A DNA stretch of 64,000 bases. It comes from Aciduricibacillus chroicocephali (GTDB lineage Bacteria > Bacillota > Bacilli > Bacillales > Amphibacillaceae). This document shows positions 33,844-42,944 of this stretch, piece after piece; within the stretch, counting starts at the first letter, position 1; the number at the start of each line of letters is the position of its first letter. Both the position numbers and the translations under genes were made by a program. The stretch covers positions 944,001 through 1,008,000 of the forward strand of contig NZ_CP129113.1 in assembly GCF_030762805.1 (NCBI RefSeq), written 5' to 3'. The notes beneath the pieces are model-generated. The model searched no databases, was not told the origin of the DNA, and worked only from the letters and a program-made list of their open reading frames with translations.

Positions 33844-34122
33844 ATGAGTGCTCAATATTATCAATTGTGCAACCGACATAAAGGAAAACCGGTTGTAATT
33901 AGAGAGAAAGGCGGTAAAGTTCATAGAGGAATTATTGAACGTGTAGACCGCAACTACGTTTATTTGCGTCCGGTGAACGCTGGAAGAGGTATTGGCGGCT
34001 TTGGAAGCGGCTATTACTATGGTCCGGGTTATGGTTACGGGTACGGCTACGGTTACGGATGGGGCCGTGTTGCCCTTGGAGCGATTGCCGGCTTTGCGTT
34101 GGCTACGGCACTTTTCTGGTAG
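33844..34122 (+). CDS. Gly/Tyr-repeat small protein
   Basis: A 92-residue protein: an N-terminal 45-residue part with an SH3-like beta pattern (HKGKPVVIREKGGKVHRGII then ERVDRNYVYLRPV), a Gly-Tyr run (YYGPGYGYGYGYGYGWG) and a hydrophobic tail (ALGAIAGFALATALFW). GGGGGTGAACAG precedes the ATG at 33844. The N-terminal part resembles Bacillus proteins of the YqfT/Hfq-like sort only vaguely; I assign no family. Low-complexity Gly-Tyr stretches are common in spore surface and coat proteins. Confidence 0.7.
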   Translation: MSAQYYQLCNRHKGKPVVIREKGGKVHRGIIERVDRNYVYLRPVNAGRGIGGFGSGYYYGPGYGYGYGYGYGWGRVALGAIAGFALATALFW

Positions 34123-34128
34123 AGATTA

Positions 34129-34163
34129 AAAAGGAGTTGGCTCACACAATGCCAGCTCCTTTT
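34129..34163. terminator. Bidirectional terminator
   Basis: AAAAGGAGTTGGC (34129-34141) pairs with GCCAGCTCCTTTT (34151-34163) apart from one G-U, with a nine-base loop. Between convergent genes. Confidence 0.8.
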
Positions 34164-34173
34164 CGTATTTTTG

Positions 34174-34950
34174 TTAATGGACATTATCCAAAATCTCATT
34201 AGAAGAGATATCAAATAGATCAGCACTCTCAACTTTATGCTTCTCCATGTATTTCTTAACGAGCACATAGCCGCAACAGTAACCTGCCATTTCAGGAAGC
34301 TTGCCATGACCGTGTAGTAGTCGATGATGCTTTTCTTCTGTTTTGGGAATTTGCAAATTCGGTCGAATGAAATTTTTCCAAATCCGATTGATCTCTTTAT
34401 TATTGTACAGACTTGTCCAATAAGCTGTGCGTTTTTCACCATAAAGCTCCCGGACTGCGTTCTCGGCAAGACCTTCCATCACAATGGAGTCTAGAAGAGT
34501 AAATATATTTTCCTTTTTATCTAGGCTGTTGAGACGAATAACGTGATGATATTCGTGGGCCAGTAATGTCTGTAAGTCTTTCTTTTTAGCTTGGGGAGTA
34601 ATAAATAGCAGTAATTTGTCCTTGAATGCAATGCCAGATCGGCCTTTTAATTTATCACGCAGAACTGTGTTATCTTCATCTGCGGGTAAAATAAAAATTG
34701 GCAAGTCGTGACCGTTCCATTTTTCTTTCAGTTTATTTGCCTCATTACTAATTAAACGCCAAGTATTACTATTCTCAAATTTGACTATGGCAGATACAGC
34801 TTTTTCCGGGTCTCTGTACATCCCATGCCTGACAAGGTGGTCGCAGATCGCTTCTGCCGAATGTCCCTTGAAGTAAGGTTCGAGAAATTGGCAAACAGCG
34901 AGTGGTGCGGGGTCTTTATCAATCCATTTTTCTGTTCGAATCATTTTCAT
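34174..34950 (-). CDS. DUF2268 putative zinc protease (YjaZ-like)
   Basis: A 258-residue soluble protein with the zinc motif HEYHH (in LLAHEYHHVIRL, near residue 137) and a downstream Glu (SIVMEGLAENAV), the gluzincin pattern of DUF2268. B. subtilis YjaZ has the same length and domain. No signal peptide is visible, so action is probably cytosolic. Substrate unknown. A GAGTGAGG ribosome site precedes the ATG. The gene diverges from yppG. Confidence 0.83.
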   Translation of the reverse strand: MKMIRTEKWIDKDPAPLAVCQFLEPYFKGHSAEAICDHLVRHGMYRDPEKAVSAIVKFENSNTWRLISNEANKLKEKWNGHDLPIFILPADEDNTVLRDKLKGRSGIAFKDKLLLFITPQAKKKDLQTLLAHEYHHVIRLNSLDKKENIFTLLDSIVMEGLAENAVRELYGEKRTAYWTSLYNNKEINRIWKNFIRPNLQIPKTEEKHHRLLHGHGKLPEMAGYCCGYVLVKKYMEKHKVESADLFDISSNEILDNVH

Positions 34951-35055
34951 CTTGGTTGCCTCACTCTCCAGTATTTGCTAATCAGCTACAAGCCTAAACG
35001 TCTTCTAAGAACTGGAATATGCTATTAGCAAATGCATCTTCATGGAGGGTTGTGA

Positions 35056-35427
35056 ATGTTTCCTGAGAGAAGAATGAATCAGAGGCCTTCTGGAACTGGA
35101 CGACGACAAATGAATCGAGGAAACAGCCGTATGCAGCCGCAAAAAACACCATTCCAATCAAGAAGACCAATTCAGCCTATGACACCGGCTCCACGCAGAA
35201 ATGGTATATTGCCGCGTCTGGGGAATCAAAGAGGACGAGAAGAAAGATTCTCAAGACCTGGAAATCAGAGAGTACAGGAAGAAAATGTGGAGAAGAAATC
35301 ATCTATTATTGAGCAATTAAAGAAAGAGGATGGCCAATGGGATTTGGATAAACTGATGGCTGTTTCGAATCAATTACAAAAGATGTATGGACAGGTGAGC
35401 CCGCTTATCTCGAGGTTTATCAAATAG
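35056..35427 (+). CDS. yppG: YppG-like protein
   Basis: A 123-residue protein: the first 75 residues are rich in Arg, Gln, Pro and Met, the last 40 form a helical region IIEQLKKEDGQWDLDKLMAV ending QVSPLISRFIK, typical of YppG proteins in spore formers. ATGGAGGGTTGTGA precedes the ATG. Role unknown; YppG is associated with spores by family context only. Confidence 0.78.
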   Translation: MFPERRMNQRPSGTGRRQMNRGNSRMQPQKTPFQSRRPIQPMTPAPRRNGILPRLGNQRGREERFSRPGNQRVQEENVEKKSSIIEQLKKEDGQWDLDKLMAVSNQLQKMYGQVSPLISRFIK

Positions 35428-35430
35428 AAA

Positions 35431-35473
35431 GGGGCCCCTATGCCATGAATATGGCTGGGTGCCCCAATTTTTT
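35431..35473. terminator. Terminator between yppG and the Hsp20-type gene
   Basis: GGGGC (35431-35435) and GCCAT pair with ATGGC and GCCCC (to 35465) in an interrupted stem, followed by AATTTTTTTATT. Confidence 0.78.
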
Positions 35474-35883
35474 TATTCCATTTCAAATTGATCTTTGCCG
35501 ATCTTTTTCTTTGGAATCAATACTTTAAGCAAACCGTCCTTATGGGAAGCGCGTACATCTTTTTCGGAAATAAGAAAAGGGAGAGTAATTACTTTCTTCA
35601 ATTTATTGTCATCAGAGGTACTTGTATTGTTCTTCAAAGCAGTAATATGCAACTGGTTGCCAATAACTTGCATTCGAATCTGTTCTCGGCTATATCCTGC
35701 AAGTTGAGCAGTGATTTCATAACCTCTTTCAGTTTCTTTTACTGTTGCTGGTATTTCATGCGCATTGACGACAGTTTTAAACCGGTTGCGCGATTGGTGG
35801 AAAAACGAATCAATTTGTTTCATTACATTGTGAAGCGGCTGAAAATCCATTCTCCCACGTTCTCTTCTATTCTCATTAGACAA
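35473..35883 (-). CDS. Hsp20/alpha-crystallin family protein
   Basis: A 136-residue small heat-shock-type protein. The alpha-crystallin domain runs from about residue 45 (VKETERGYEITAQLAGYSRE) to HKDGLLKVLIPKKK with the typical GLL motif near the end. It could be a chaperone or a spore coat protein of the CotM/CotP type, which share the fold. TTG at 35881-35883 was chosen because GAGGTGG lies seven bases upstream; the longer frame (ATG 35925) has no ribosome site. Confidence 0.83.
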   Translation of the reverse strand: MSNENRRERGRMDFQPLHNVMKQIDSFFHQSRNRFKTVVNAHEIPATVKETERGYEITAQLAGYSREQIRMQVIGNQLHITALKNNTSTSDDNKLKKVITLPFLISEKDVRASHKDGLLKVLIPKKKIGKDQFEME

Positions 35884-36006
35884 TGAGACCACCTCGTTTT
35901 CAATTTTTGTTTTCAGCATATGCAATGCAATCTGAATTGTTGTGTGAAGAGTCTATTGGATACTTTATGGTAGAATGATGGAAAGACGAGTACGGGAGGG
36001 GACGGA

Positions 36007-36795
36007 ATGAGGCCCAAGGCGATTTTTTTTGATTTGGATGATACACTTCTTTGGGATAAGCAAAGCATTGCCAAAGCATTCGAGGAAACATGCAAGCTGG
36101 CAGAAACAAAGTATGGCATCCCGAAAAAAAAGTTGGAAATAGAGACTAGAAGAGCGGCGAGTGAGCTCTATGCCTCTTATGAAACATATCCTCATACCAA
36201 AAATATTGGCATCAATCCATTTGAGGGGATGTGGGGGGACTTCGATGACGCTGGGGATGCGTTCCAATTAATGAAAAAGCTTATGCCGCATTATCGAAAA
36301 GCAGCTTGGTATGAGGGGTTAAAAGCTTGTGGCATTCACGATATGGAATTTGCTGAAACACTCTCGGAAGCTTTTCCGGAAGCGAGGAAAAAACACCCTT
36401 ATTTGTATGAGGAAACACTTGATGTGCTAGAAAAGCTGCAAGGTGAATATGAACTTGTTCTGCTTACGAATGGATCACCGAGCCTGCAGCAGAAAAAACT
36501 CGAATTAACACCTGAACTAAGGCCGTTTTTCAAAGCAATTATCATATCAGGAGATATAGGCAAAGGAAAACCTGACCGAAAAATGTTTGAAAAAGCACTC
36601 CAAGAAGTTGATCTTAAGCCAAATGAGGTTTGGATGGTGGGAGATAATATGCTTACAGATATTATCGGAGCTAATGAAATGGGCATTTATGCAGTATGGA
36701 TCAACCATGAGTGTAAACCTACTGATGGTGCAAAGCCTGATGCCACAATTTCCCGACTTGGAGAACTGTTGGATCTGTTAAAAGGATTGGAATAA
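36007..36795 (+). CDS. HAD-family phosphatase (YsaA-like)
   Basis: A 262-residue haloacid dehalogenase-type phosphatase: motif I FDLDDTLL (residue 9), helical cap, motif II LTNGS (near 157), motif III Lys in GKGKPDRKMF (near 187), motif IV GDNMLTD (near 217). It faces serA and the class V aminotransferase across one shared terminator, so a phosphoserine phosphatase role, the missing third step of serine synthesis, is a reasonable inference, and B. subtilis YsaA has been linked to that step. GGGAGGGGACGGA precedes the ATG. Confidence 0.85.
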   Translation: MRPKAIFFDLDDTLLWDKQSIAKAFEETCKLAETKYGIPKKKLEIETRRAASELYASYETYPHTKNIGINPFEGMWGDFDDAGDAFQLMKKLMPHYRKAAWYEGLKACGIHDMEFAETLSEAFPEARKKHPYLYEETLDVLEKLQGEYELVLLTNGSPSLQQKKLELTPELRPFFKAIIISGDIGKGKPDRKMFEKALQEVDLKPNEVWMVGDNMLTDIIGANEMGIYAVWINHECKPTDGAKPDATISRLGELLDLLKGLE

Positions 36796-36831
36796 AAAAG
36801 CTTGGGAGCACAAATGCTCCCAAGCTTTTTT
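36794..36831. terminator. Bidirectional terminator between the HAD gene and serA
   Basis: Perfect 17-bp stem from AAAAAAGCTTGGGAGCA (36794-36810) to its complement (36815-36831), loop CAAA. It covers the ends of both genes. Confidence 0.93.
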
Positions 36832-38419
36832 AGTTGAAATCAATTGGATACACTTTTTCTATATTCGGTAAAGCACGCAACTTTTCCAATGCTTCATCGT
36901 CTGGATGCTTGTCAACCGATAGCAGCATAATCGCTTCGCCGCCTTGACCGCGGCGGTCAACTTGCATTGTAGCAATATTGATATCGTGGTCACCGAGCAG
37001 ACTGCCCATGCGTCCAATTGCCCCTGGTTTATCATGATGGCGGATAAATAGAATATGACCTTCGGGCGCAAGATCGGCATTGTATCCGTCAATTTTGACA
37101 ATACGGGGGCCAATACCTTCTAGGACAGTACCGGAAATGGAATGTACACCATCGTTCGAAACAACTTCAACAGCAAGCAAATTTGATTTTTCCCTTGAAT
37201 GTGTTGATTTTGTTTCTTGAATCGCAATATCTCTTTGTCCTGCGAGGAATAGTGCATTTACATCATTTACTTCTTCATCAATGAAGTTTTGCAGCAGTCC
37301 CTTTGCCGCATGGCGTGTAAGGGGAGACAAATCTCCTTCAGCAATCTTCCCAAAAGCGGTCAGGCGGATTTCTCGGATTCCCTCCGCTGCCAGTTGGCTA
37401 AGCCATTCTCCAAGTTTCTCCGCAAGTTCAAAGTAAGGAGATAATCGATGCATCGTTTCCTTATCCATTGCTGGTAAATTGACAGGATGCAAAACAACAT
37501 CACCATTGAAGAATTTGATGACATCGTGACTAATGTCTGTAGCAACATTCTCTTGAGCTTCAACAGTGCTGCCACCGAGGTGTGGTGTCGTAATAACTTG
37601 CGGCAGTTCGAGCAAAGGACTATCGAATGGCGGTTCATTCTCGAACACATCGAGTGCGGCTCCTGCGACTTTTCCTGATTTGATTGCTTCTAACAAAGCA
37701 CATTCTTCAATAATTCCGCCACGTGCACAATTAAGAATGCGGACACCATCTTTCATCTTGGCAAAGGCATCCTTGTTCAGCATATGTCTTGTCTGCTTGA
37801 TGAGTGGCGTGTGTACAGTAATAAAATCTGCATTTCTCAATATATCATCGACAGAACCGCACTTAATACCAAGTTTGTCAGCCTTCTCTTTCGTCATGAA
37901 AGGATCATATGCAATGATTTCCATTCGCTGACCTTTTGCTCTGTGTGCAACTTCAGCACCTATTTTACCAAAACCGATAATGCCAAGAGTTTTACCTTTT
38001 ATTTCGATTCCCATATACTTTTTGCGTTCCCATTCTCTTTTTTGAAGAGAACTGTATGCTTGTGGGATATTGCGTGCAAGGGACATGAGCATCGCCATAG
38101 TATGTTCTGCTGCTGAATTCGTATTACCTCCAGGTGCATTGACTACAAGGATGCCATTTTCCGTAGCTGCATCAAGGTCTATATTATCGACTCCAACACC
38201 GGCACGGCCAATGATTTTTAAGTTCTTCGCCTTCTCTAACAATGAGCGTGTTACTTCTGTTTGGCTACGGACGAGTAAGGCGTCCGCATCTTTTATTTTC
38301 TCTGCTAATTCATCATCTGAAAGGTTTGTACTGATTTCCACTTCCATTTTGTTGTCTGACAAGAGAGGTTGAAGTCCGTCTTCGTTTAAAGAATCTGTTA
38401 CGAGAATTTTATAGTTCAA
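36830..38419 (-). CDS. serA: D-3-phosphoglycerate dehydrogenase SerA
   Basis: A 529-residue dehydrogenase, first step of serine synthesis from 3-phosphoglycerate. Domain order: substrate-binding half, NAD fold with LGIIGFGKIGAEVA, catalytic HLGGS, then an intervening ASB domain and a C-terminal ACT domain (HHDKPGAIGRMGSLLGDHDI) for allosteric serine control. TTG at 38417-38419 preferred because GGAGGG is six bases upstream and the protein begins NYKILVTD. It follows the aminotransferase gene after 19 bases, same strand. Confidence 0.94.
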   Translation of the reverse strand: MNYKILVTDSLNEDGLQPLLSDNKMEVEISTNLSDDELAEKIKDADALLVRSQTEVTRSLLEKAKNLKIIGRAGVGVDNIDLDAATENGILVVNAPGGNTNSAAEHTMAMLMSLARNIPQAYSSLQKREWERKKYMGIEIKGKTLGIIGFGKIGAEVAHRAKGQRMEIIAYDPFMTKEKADKLGIKCGSVDDILRNADFITVHTPLIKQTRHMLNKDAFAKMKDGVRILNCARGGIIEECALLEAIKSGKVAGAALDVFENEPPFDSPLLELPQVITTPHLGGSTVEAQENVATDISHDVIKFFNGDVVLHPVNLPAMDKETMHRLSPYFELAEKLGEWLSQLAAEGIREIRLTAFGKIAEGDLSPLTRHAAKGLLQNFIDEEVNDVNALFLAGQRDIAIQETKSTHSREKSNLLAVEVVSNDGVHSISGTVLEGIGPRIVKIDGYNADLAPEGHILFIRHHDKPGAIGRMGSLLGDHDINIATMQVDRRGQGGEAIMLLSVDKHPDDEALEKLRALPNIEKVYPIDFN

Positions 38420-38438
38420 GTAAATCCCTCCCTCAATA

Positions 38439-39584
38439 TTAAGCATTTAAGAAGATTTCTTGTGCAGCTTTTGTTCCAGCGCCAAGTTCAATATTCGCGC
38501 CTGCTTTTTTGAATGCGACTTCCAAGGCTGCGATATACTCAAACACATCAGCCGGGGAACAGTAACCCATATGGCCAATTCGGAAAATTTTCCCTTTGAG
38601 ATGCTTTGGTCCGCCTGCTACATAAATCTTGAAGTCTTGTATGAGAATTTTGCGGACCTTTTCGGCGTCGACTTGTTCGGGTTTTACAGCTGTGACAGTA
38701 GGGGAGGCATATTTATTCTCTGTAAGGAGAGGAATGCCAAGTGCCTCTATCGCAGACCTTGTCATATTGCTCATAAGACGGTGTCTTTTGAATACGTTCT
38801 CGAGTCCTTCTTCCATCATCATATTTAATGCTTCATCCAATCCGAATAGAAGGGAAACAGGAGGAGTGAATGGTGTTGAATTATTTTCGATTTTCTCAGC
38901 ATATTTGTTCAAATCGAAATAGAAGCGGGAGTGATCATTTTTCTTGAAAGCTTCTCTTGCTCGTTCGGATGCAGCGACAAAAGCAAGACCAGGTGGTAGC
39001 ATGAAAGCCTTTTGTGAACCGGTTACGTAGATGTCAACGCCCCAATCATCCATATTCGCTTCGACTCCCGCAATGCATGACACACCATCTACTGCAACAA
39101 GTGCATCAGACTCTGAGCGTACAGTATCTGTCAGCTCCTTAATCGGGTTCAAAACACTTGTGGACGTTTCACAATATGTCATAAAGACAGCTTTTACACT
39201 TGGATGTTCCCGTAAAAACGCTTTCAATTTTTCGGGAGTACAAGCTGTTCCCCAATTCATTTCCAAACGATATGTTGTAAGACCATGAGCATCACAAATA
39301 TCAGCAAAACGTTCTCCAAATGCCCCAGTTACAACGACGATGACTTCATCCCCGGATTTACACAGATTCACTGCTGCTGTTTCCATTGCTCCAGTACCAC
39401 TTGAAGAAAGAATCATGACATCTTTTTTTGTGCCAAATATCTTTGCCAGTTTTGGTTTAAGACGGGCATGCAGCTCACCCATTTGTGGATTTCGATGTCC
39501 GATCATTGGCTGTCCCAATGCATGTTCCACCCGTGGAGGGATTGGTGTAGGACCCGGGATGCGCAAAATTTGTTTATCTAGCAT
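38439..39584 (-). CDS. Class V aminotransferase, probable phosphoserine aminotransferase role
   Basis: A 381-residue fold-type I PLP enzyme of the alanine/serine-glyoxylate aminotransferase class: RIPGPTPIPPRVEHALGQ at the N-terminus, substrate region GHRNPQMGELH, PLP lysine in TGSQKAFMLPPG near residue 192, and a C-terminal FRIGHMGYC. It is not the classic SerC. Position directly before serA in one operon suggests it makes phosphoserine from phosphohydroxypyruvate, as class V enzymes do in some archaea and Thermotoga-like bacteria. ATG with AAGGGAG nine bases upstream. Confidence 0.85.
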   Translation of the reverse strand: MLDKQILRIPGPTPIPPRVEHALGQPMIGHRNPQMGELHARLKPKLAKIFGTKKDVMILSSSGTGAMETAAVNLCKSGDEVIVVVTGAFGERFADICDAHGLTTYRLEMNWGTACTPEKLKAFLREHPSVKAVFMTYCETSTSVLNPIKELTDTVRSESDALVAVDGVSCIAGVEANMDDWGVDIYVTGSQKAFMLPPGLAFVAASERAREAFKKNDHSRFYFDLNKYAEKIENNSTPFTPPVSLLFGLDEALNMMMEEGLENVFKRHRLMSNMTRSAIEALGIPLLTENKYASPTVTAVKPEQVDAEKVRKILIQDFKIYVAGGPKHLKGKIFRIGHMGYCSPADVFEYIAALEVAFKKAGANIELGAGTKAAQEIFLNA

Positions 39585-39882
39585 AATGGCAAAACTCCCT
39601 TCAGATCATTAAATGCAGCATATCTTGCTGCACAGGATTTATTTGGCATTGCCCAAATGCTATCAATGATCTTCTAAGTATTATTAATCAGTCTTGTCTA
39701 TAAGGATATGTTTGTTATTCCTGCTAATTACCTGTTTTTGTTAGCGATAAACCTTCAGAATATGAAAGAGATTGGGATGTATTACTGGAGTATGAGCGTT
39801 TTGTGAAAAAAATCTTTGGGAATTGAGTTTAATAATGACTAAATATTCAATTTCATTCTGAAGCAATAGGAGGGGGTTAATT
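39585..39882. other. Divergent intergenic region between aminotransferase and GGT genes
   Basis: About 300 bases. In the leader of the aminotransferase there are two hairpins, TGCAGCA/TGCTGCA (39612-39630) and ATTTGG/CCCAAAT (near 39643-39660). No T-box anticodon or serine-type T-box motif is found. GGAGGGGG before 39883 is the ribosome site of the GGT gene. I see no other feature. Confidence 0.4.
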
Positions 39883-41526
39883 ATGAAGCGCGGGACAGAA
39901 TACGGCTACTTGAGAACCGGAAGACCGGTTGCTAAAGGGATGCATGGAGCAATAGCCTCACCGCATTATCTAGCAACACAAGCAGGAAAAAATATTCTCA
40001 TGGATGGCGGACATGCCGTTGAAGCAGCGATTGCCTGCAATGTAACATTATGTGTAGTTTATCCACATATGGCCGGACTTGGAGGTGATTTGTTCGCTCT
40101 CGTCTGGGATAAGAATGAACAGGAAGTGAAAGCAATCGATGGCAGTGGCCGCTCTGGAGTATATGTTACAAAGCAAGCATATGCAGATCGGGGATTGGAT
40201 GAAATCCCGTCGAGAGGACCCCTAGCGGCCAATACTGTCCCTGGTACAGTCGATGCTTGGTGGAAGCTGCATCAGCGATACGGACGGCTTAAATGGGAGC
40301 AGTTGTTTGCAACAGCAATAAACTATGCAAAAAAAGGGTTTCCTGTAAGCGGGAAATTCAGCAGATATATTGAATCAAAACAAGAAGTCCTAGAGGAAAA
40401 TGCAAACTGTGCCAAAGTGTTTCTGAAAGATAGCGTGCCTCTGCAAGACAGTGATGTACTCGTACAGCCGGATCTTGCATGGTCTCTTGAACAGATTGCT
40501 AAAAATGGCCGGGACGCTTTTTATGAGGGTGAAATTGCGGACAAGATTGTTGCATCGATGGAGAAACACGGCGGTCTGCTAACGAAGGAAGACCTTGAAA
40601 AACATTCATCCACCTGGGAAGAACCAATCTCCACAACGTATCGCGGCTATGAAGTGTATGAAGTTAAGCCAAACACTCAAGGAATTGCGGCGCTTATGAT
40701 GCTGAATATGATTGAACAATATGATTTAACAGAGATCGGAGATGGCACACCCGATTACTTCCATCTGATGGCTGAAGCAGCAAAATTAAATTACCACTAC
40801 AGAGATAAGTGGATAGCTTCGCCGTTATATAAAGATATTCCGTACAATGAATTACTATCCAAGGATTTTTCTAAAAAAATTGCTTCCCATTATTCCTGGG
40901 AAGAAGCGTTTGACACAGATAATCTTGAGAAGCTCCCGACAATTGCAACGAACAAAGACACGACGTTCACATGTGTGACAGATGAAGCAGGCAACTCAAT
41001 TTCTCTAATTCAAAGTATATATCATGAGTTCGGTTCAGCCTTCATGCCGGATGGCTGCGGATTCCTGTTGGAAAATCGCGGTGCTTCATTTAGTTTGGAC
41101 GATGAGCATCCGAATACTTTACGGCCTGATACGCGTCCTTTCCATACACTTATTCCTGGAATGGTCATGAAAAATGAAAAACCTTATATGTTGCTTGGCA
41201 CGATGGGAGGAGAAGGCCAGCCGCAAACACAGTGTGCAATGATTACACGCGTTATTGATTTTGGTTACAACATTCAACAGGCGATTGAAGCACCACGCTG
41301 GCTATATGGAAGAATGTGGGGAAGTGAAAGTCGTACGCTTAAACTTGAAAACCGGATATCTGATCCAATTATCGCCATGCTTGGTCAAAGAGGTCATGAT
41401 ATTGATAGAGTAAGTGACTATTCACAGACGATGGGGCATGCTCAGGGCATTGTTATCAACCAGGAGACAGGGGTTTACAGCGCTGGAGCAGACCCGCGCG
41501 GTGATGGTTTGGCGCTTAGCTGGTAG
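39883..41526 (+). CDS. Gamma-glutamyltransferase-family protein (YwrD-like)
   Basis: A 547-residue Ntn hydrolase of the GGT family with no signal peptide, so probably cytosolic. The autocleavage site is present: Thr360 in DTTFTCVTD would be the new N-terminus and nucleophile. Other family features: VYPHMAGLGGDLFALVWD near residue 60 and GTMGGEGQPQTQCAM near 443. Lacking export it is closer to B. subtilis YwrD than to secreted GGT; the natural substrate is unknown and could be a gamma-glutamyl or cephalosporin-like amide. An NCS2-type permease follows after 35 bases. Confidence 0.9.
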   Translation: MKRGTEYGYLRTGRPVAKGMHGAIASPHYLATQAGKNILMDGGHAVEAAIACNVTLCVVYPHMAGLGGDLFALVWDKNEQEVKAIDGSGRSGVYVTKQAYADRGLDEIPSRGPLAANTVPGTVDAWWKLHQRYGRLKWEQLFATAINYAKKGFPVSGKFSRYIESKQEVLEENANCAKVFLKDSVPLQDSDVLVQPDLAWSLEQIAKNGRDAFYEGEIADKIVASMEKHGGLLTKEDLEKHSSTWEEPISTTYRGYEVYEVKPNTQGIAALMMLNMIEQYDLTEIGDGTPDYFHLMAEAAKLNYHYRDKWIASPLYKDIPYNELLSKDFSKKIASHYSWEEAFDTDNLEKLPTIATNKDTTFTCVTDEAGNSISLIQSIYHEFGSAFMPDGCGFLLENRGASFSLDDEHPNTLRPDTRPFHTLIPGMVMKNEKPYMLLGTMGGEGQPQTQCAMITRVIDFGYNIQQAIEAPRWLYGRMWGSESRTLKLENRISDPIIAMLGQRGHDIDRVSDYSQTMGHAQGIVINQETGVYSAGADPRGDGLALSW

Positions 41527-41561
41527 TGTCTTTTGAACGCAACTGGAGGTGAGCGGATATT

Positions 41562-42899
41562 ATGGATTGGACCAGTTTGAAAAAAACGAGTGTATGGGCG
41601 GGAGGTGTGCAGTGGCTGTTCTTCATTTTTGCCAATATTGTCGTTATTCCCCTAACTGTCGGACAGGCCTTTCATCTGGATCATGATAAAATCGGTTCCT
41701 TGCTGCAACTCAGTTTCATTATTACAGGTATTGCCTGTGTAGCCCAAGCATGGATTGGTCATGAAAGAGCGATCATGGAAGGACAGTCGGGTCTCTGGTG
41801 GGGTATCATTCTGACGCTCGTTGTAACAACTTCTGCTTCGGGCATGTCACTCAAAACACTTGGAGGAAGTCTTGCCGTTGGGATTTTTATTTCTGCTGCA
41901 TTAACTATTGTTATCGGTCTTTTAGGGATTGGTCCCTATATTGCCAAGCTCTTTAATGATGCGGTTATGGGAGTCTTTATGCTTCTATTTGGCTTTCAGC
42001 TCATTCAGATTTTCCTGAAAGGGATGCTTGGTTTGCCATTTGGAAAATCGACAGATGCAAGCATTGATTTGAAGACTACGCTTTTTTCCATTGTCTTGTC
42101 AGCTCTTGTCATTATTGTGAGTATTAAGGCTCCAAAACGATTTCGAAGTTACGCATTGCTCGTTGGAATCATCGTTGGTTGGATAGGTTATGCGCTTATT
42201 TTTCATACAAAATCGATGTCTCATACAAGTGGAATCTCTGTGAAAGTATTCCCGCTTGGCAATCCGAAATGGAATACGGGGGTAATTGTAACAGCTGTGA
42301 TTGCTGGGCTTTTGAACTTGGCAAATACGTTTGGTGCTCTTAAAGGTACAGACGATATGTATGGTAATGAAACGACGAAAGGACAATATCGCCGTTCACT
42401 CACAATATCTGGTCTGTTTCAGGGGATTGCCGGTCTGTTGGGACTTGTCCCTTATGCACCTTTCGTCTCCTCAATCGGATTTCTGCAGCAGACGAAAATT
42501 GTTGATCGTCTGCCCTATATTATTGGTGGGTTCTTGTTCTTTTTAGTAGGTATTATTCCACCAGCTGGCCATTTCTTTGCGACGATGCCGTTAAGTGTTG
42601 GAAGTGCAGTATTATTCGTAGCGTATGTTCAGCTATTCAATTCACACCGCAGTTTCATCAAAAATGTCTCATCAAATTCATTGAATGTGTACAGAGTGGC
42701 AATACCGGTTTTTGTCGGTGTTGTAATTATGACTTTGCCGAGCCAGTATTTTTCTACAATGCCTGATTTCCTTAGACCGGTAGCTGCTAATGGACTTCTT
42801 GTCGGCATTATCCTTGTCTTAATTTTGGAACATGTCTATAACTGGAATCAGCTTGAAGATGATGACCAGGATCATGAGCAAAAGGCAGAGAATGGCTAA
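41562..42899 (+). CDS. NCS2-like nucleobase permease
   Basis: A 445-residue protein with about 12 membrane segments, beginning VWAGGVQWLFFIFANIVVIP, with the helix region NTFGALKGTDDMYG that is in the place of the NCS2 signature. It resembles uracil/xanthine-type transporters. TGGAGGTGAGCGGATATT precedes the ATG. It follows the GGT gene in a two-gene operon, a pairing I cannot explain from known pathways. Confidence 0.8.
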   Translation: MDWTSLKKTSVWAGGVQWLFFIFANIVVIPLTVGQAFHLDHDKIGSLLQLSFIITGIACVAQAWIGHERAIMEGQSGLWWGIILTLVVTTSASGMSLKTLGGSLAVGIFISAALTIVIGLLGIGPYIAKLFNDAVMGVFMLLFGFQLIQIFLKGMLGLPFGKSTDASIDLKTTLFSIVLSALVIIVSIKAPKRFRSYALLVGIIVGWIGYALIFHTKSMSHTSGISVKVFPLGNPKWNTGVIVTAVIAGLLNLANTFGALKGTDDMYGNETTKGQYRRSLTISGLFQGIAGLLGLVPYAPFVSSIGFLQQTKIVDRLPYIIGGFLFFLVGIIPPAGHFFATMPLSVGSAVLFVAYVQLFNSHRSFIKNVSSNSLNVYRVAIPVFVGVVIMTLPSQYFSTMPDFLRPVAANGLLVGIILVLILEHVYNWNQLEDDDQDHEQKAENG

Positions 42900-42900
42900 T

Positions 42901-42940
42901 GAAAAACCCCATCGGCGATTATTAGCTGACGGAGTTTTTC
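42901..42940. terminator. Terminator between permease and mnmH
   Basis: GAAAAACCCCATCGGC (42901-42916) pairs with GCTGACGGAGTTTTTC (42925-42940), 13 Watson-Crick plus G-U pairs, eight-base loop. Between convergent genes. Confidence 0.8.
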
Positions 42941-42944
42941 TATG

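Noticed and set aside
33844-34122. CRISPR or tandem-repeat array in the Gly-Tyr coding region
   Set aside because: The repeat is a six-base codon-pair repeat inside a gene, not spaced repeats. No CRISPR array is seen in the window.
39585-39882. Serine T-box before the aminotransferase-serA operon
   Set aside because: The T-box antiterminator sequence is missing; the hairpins are short.
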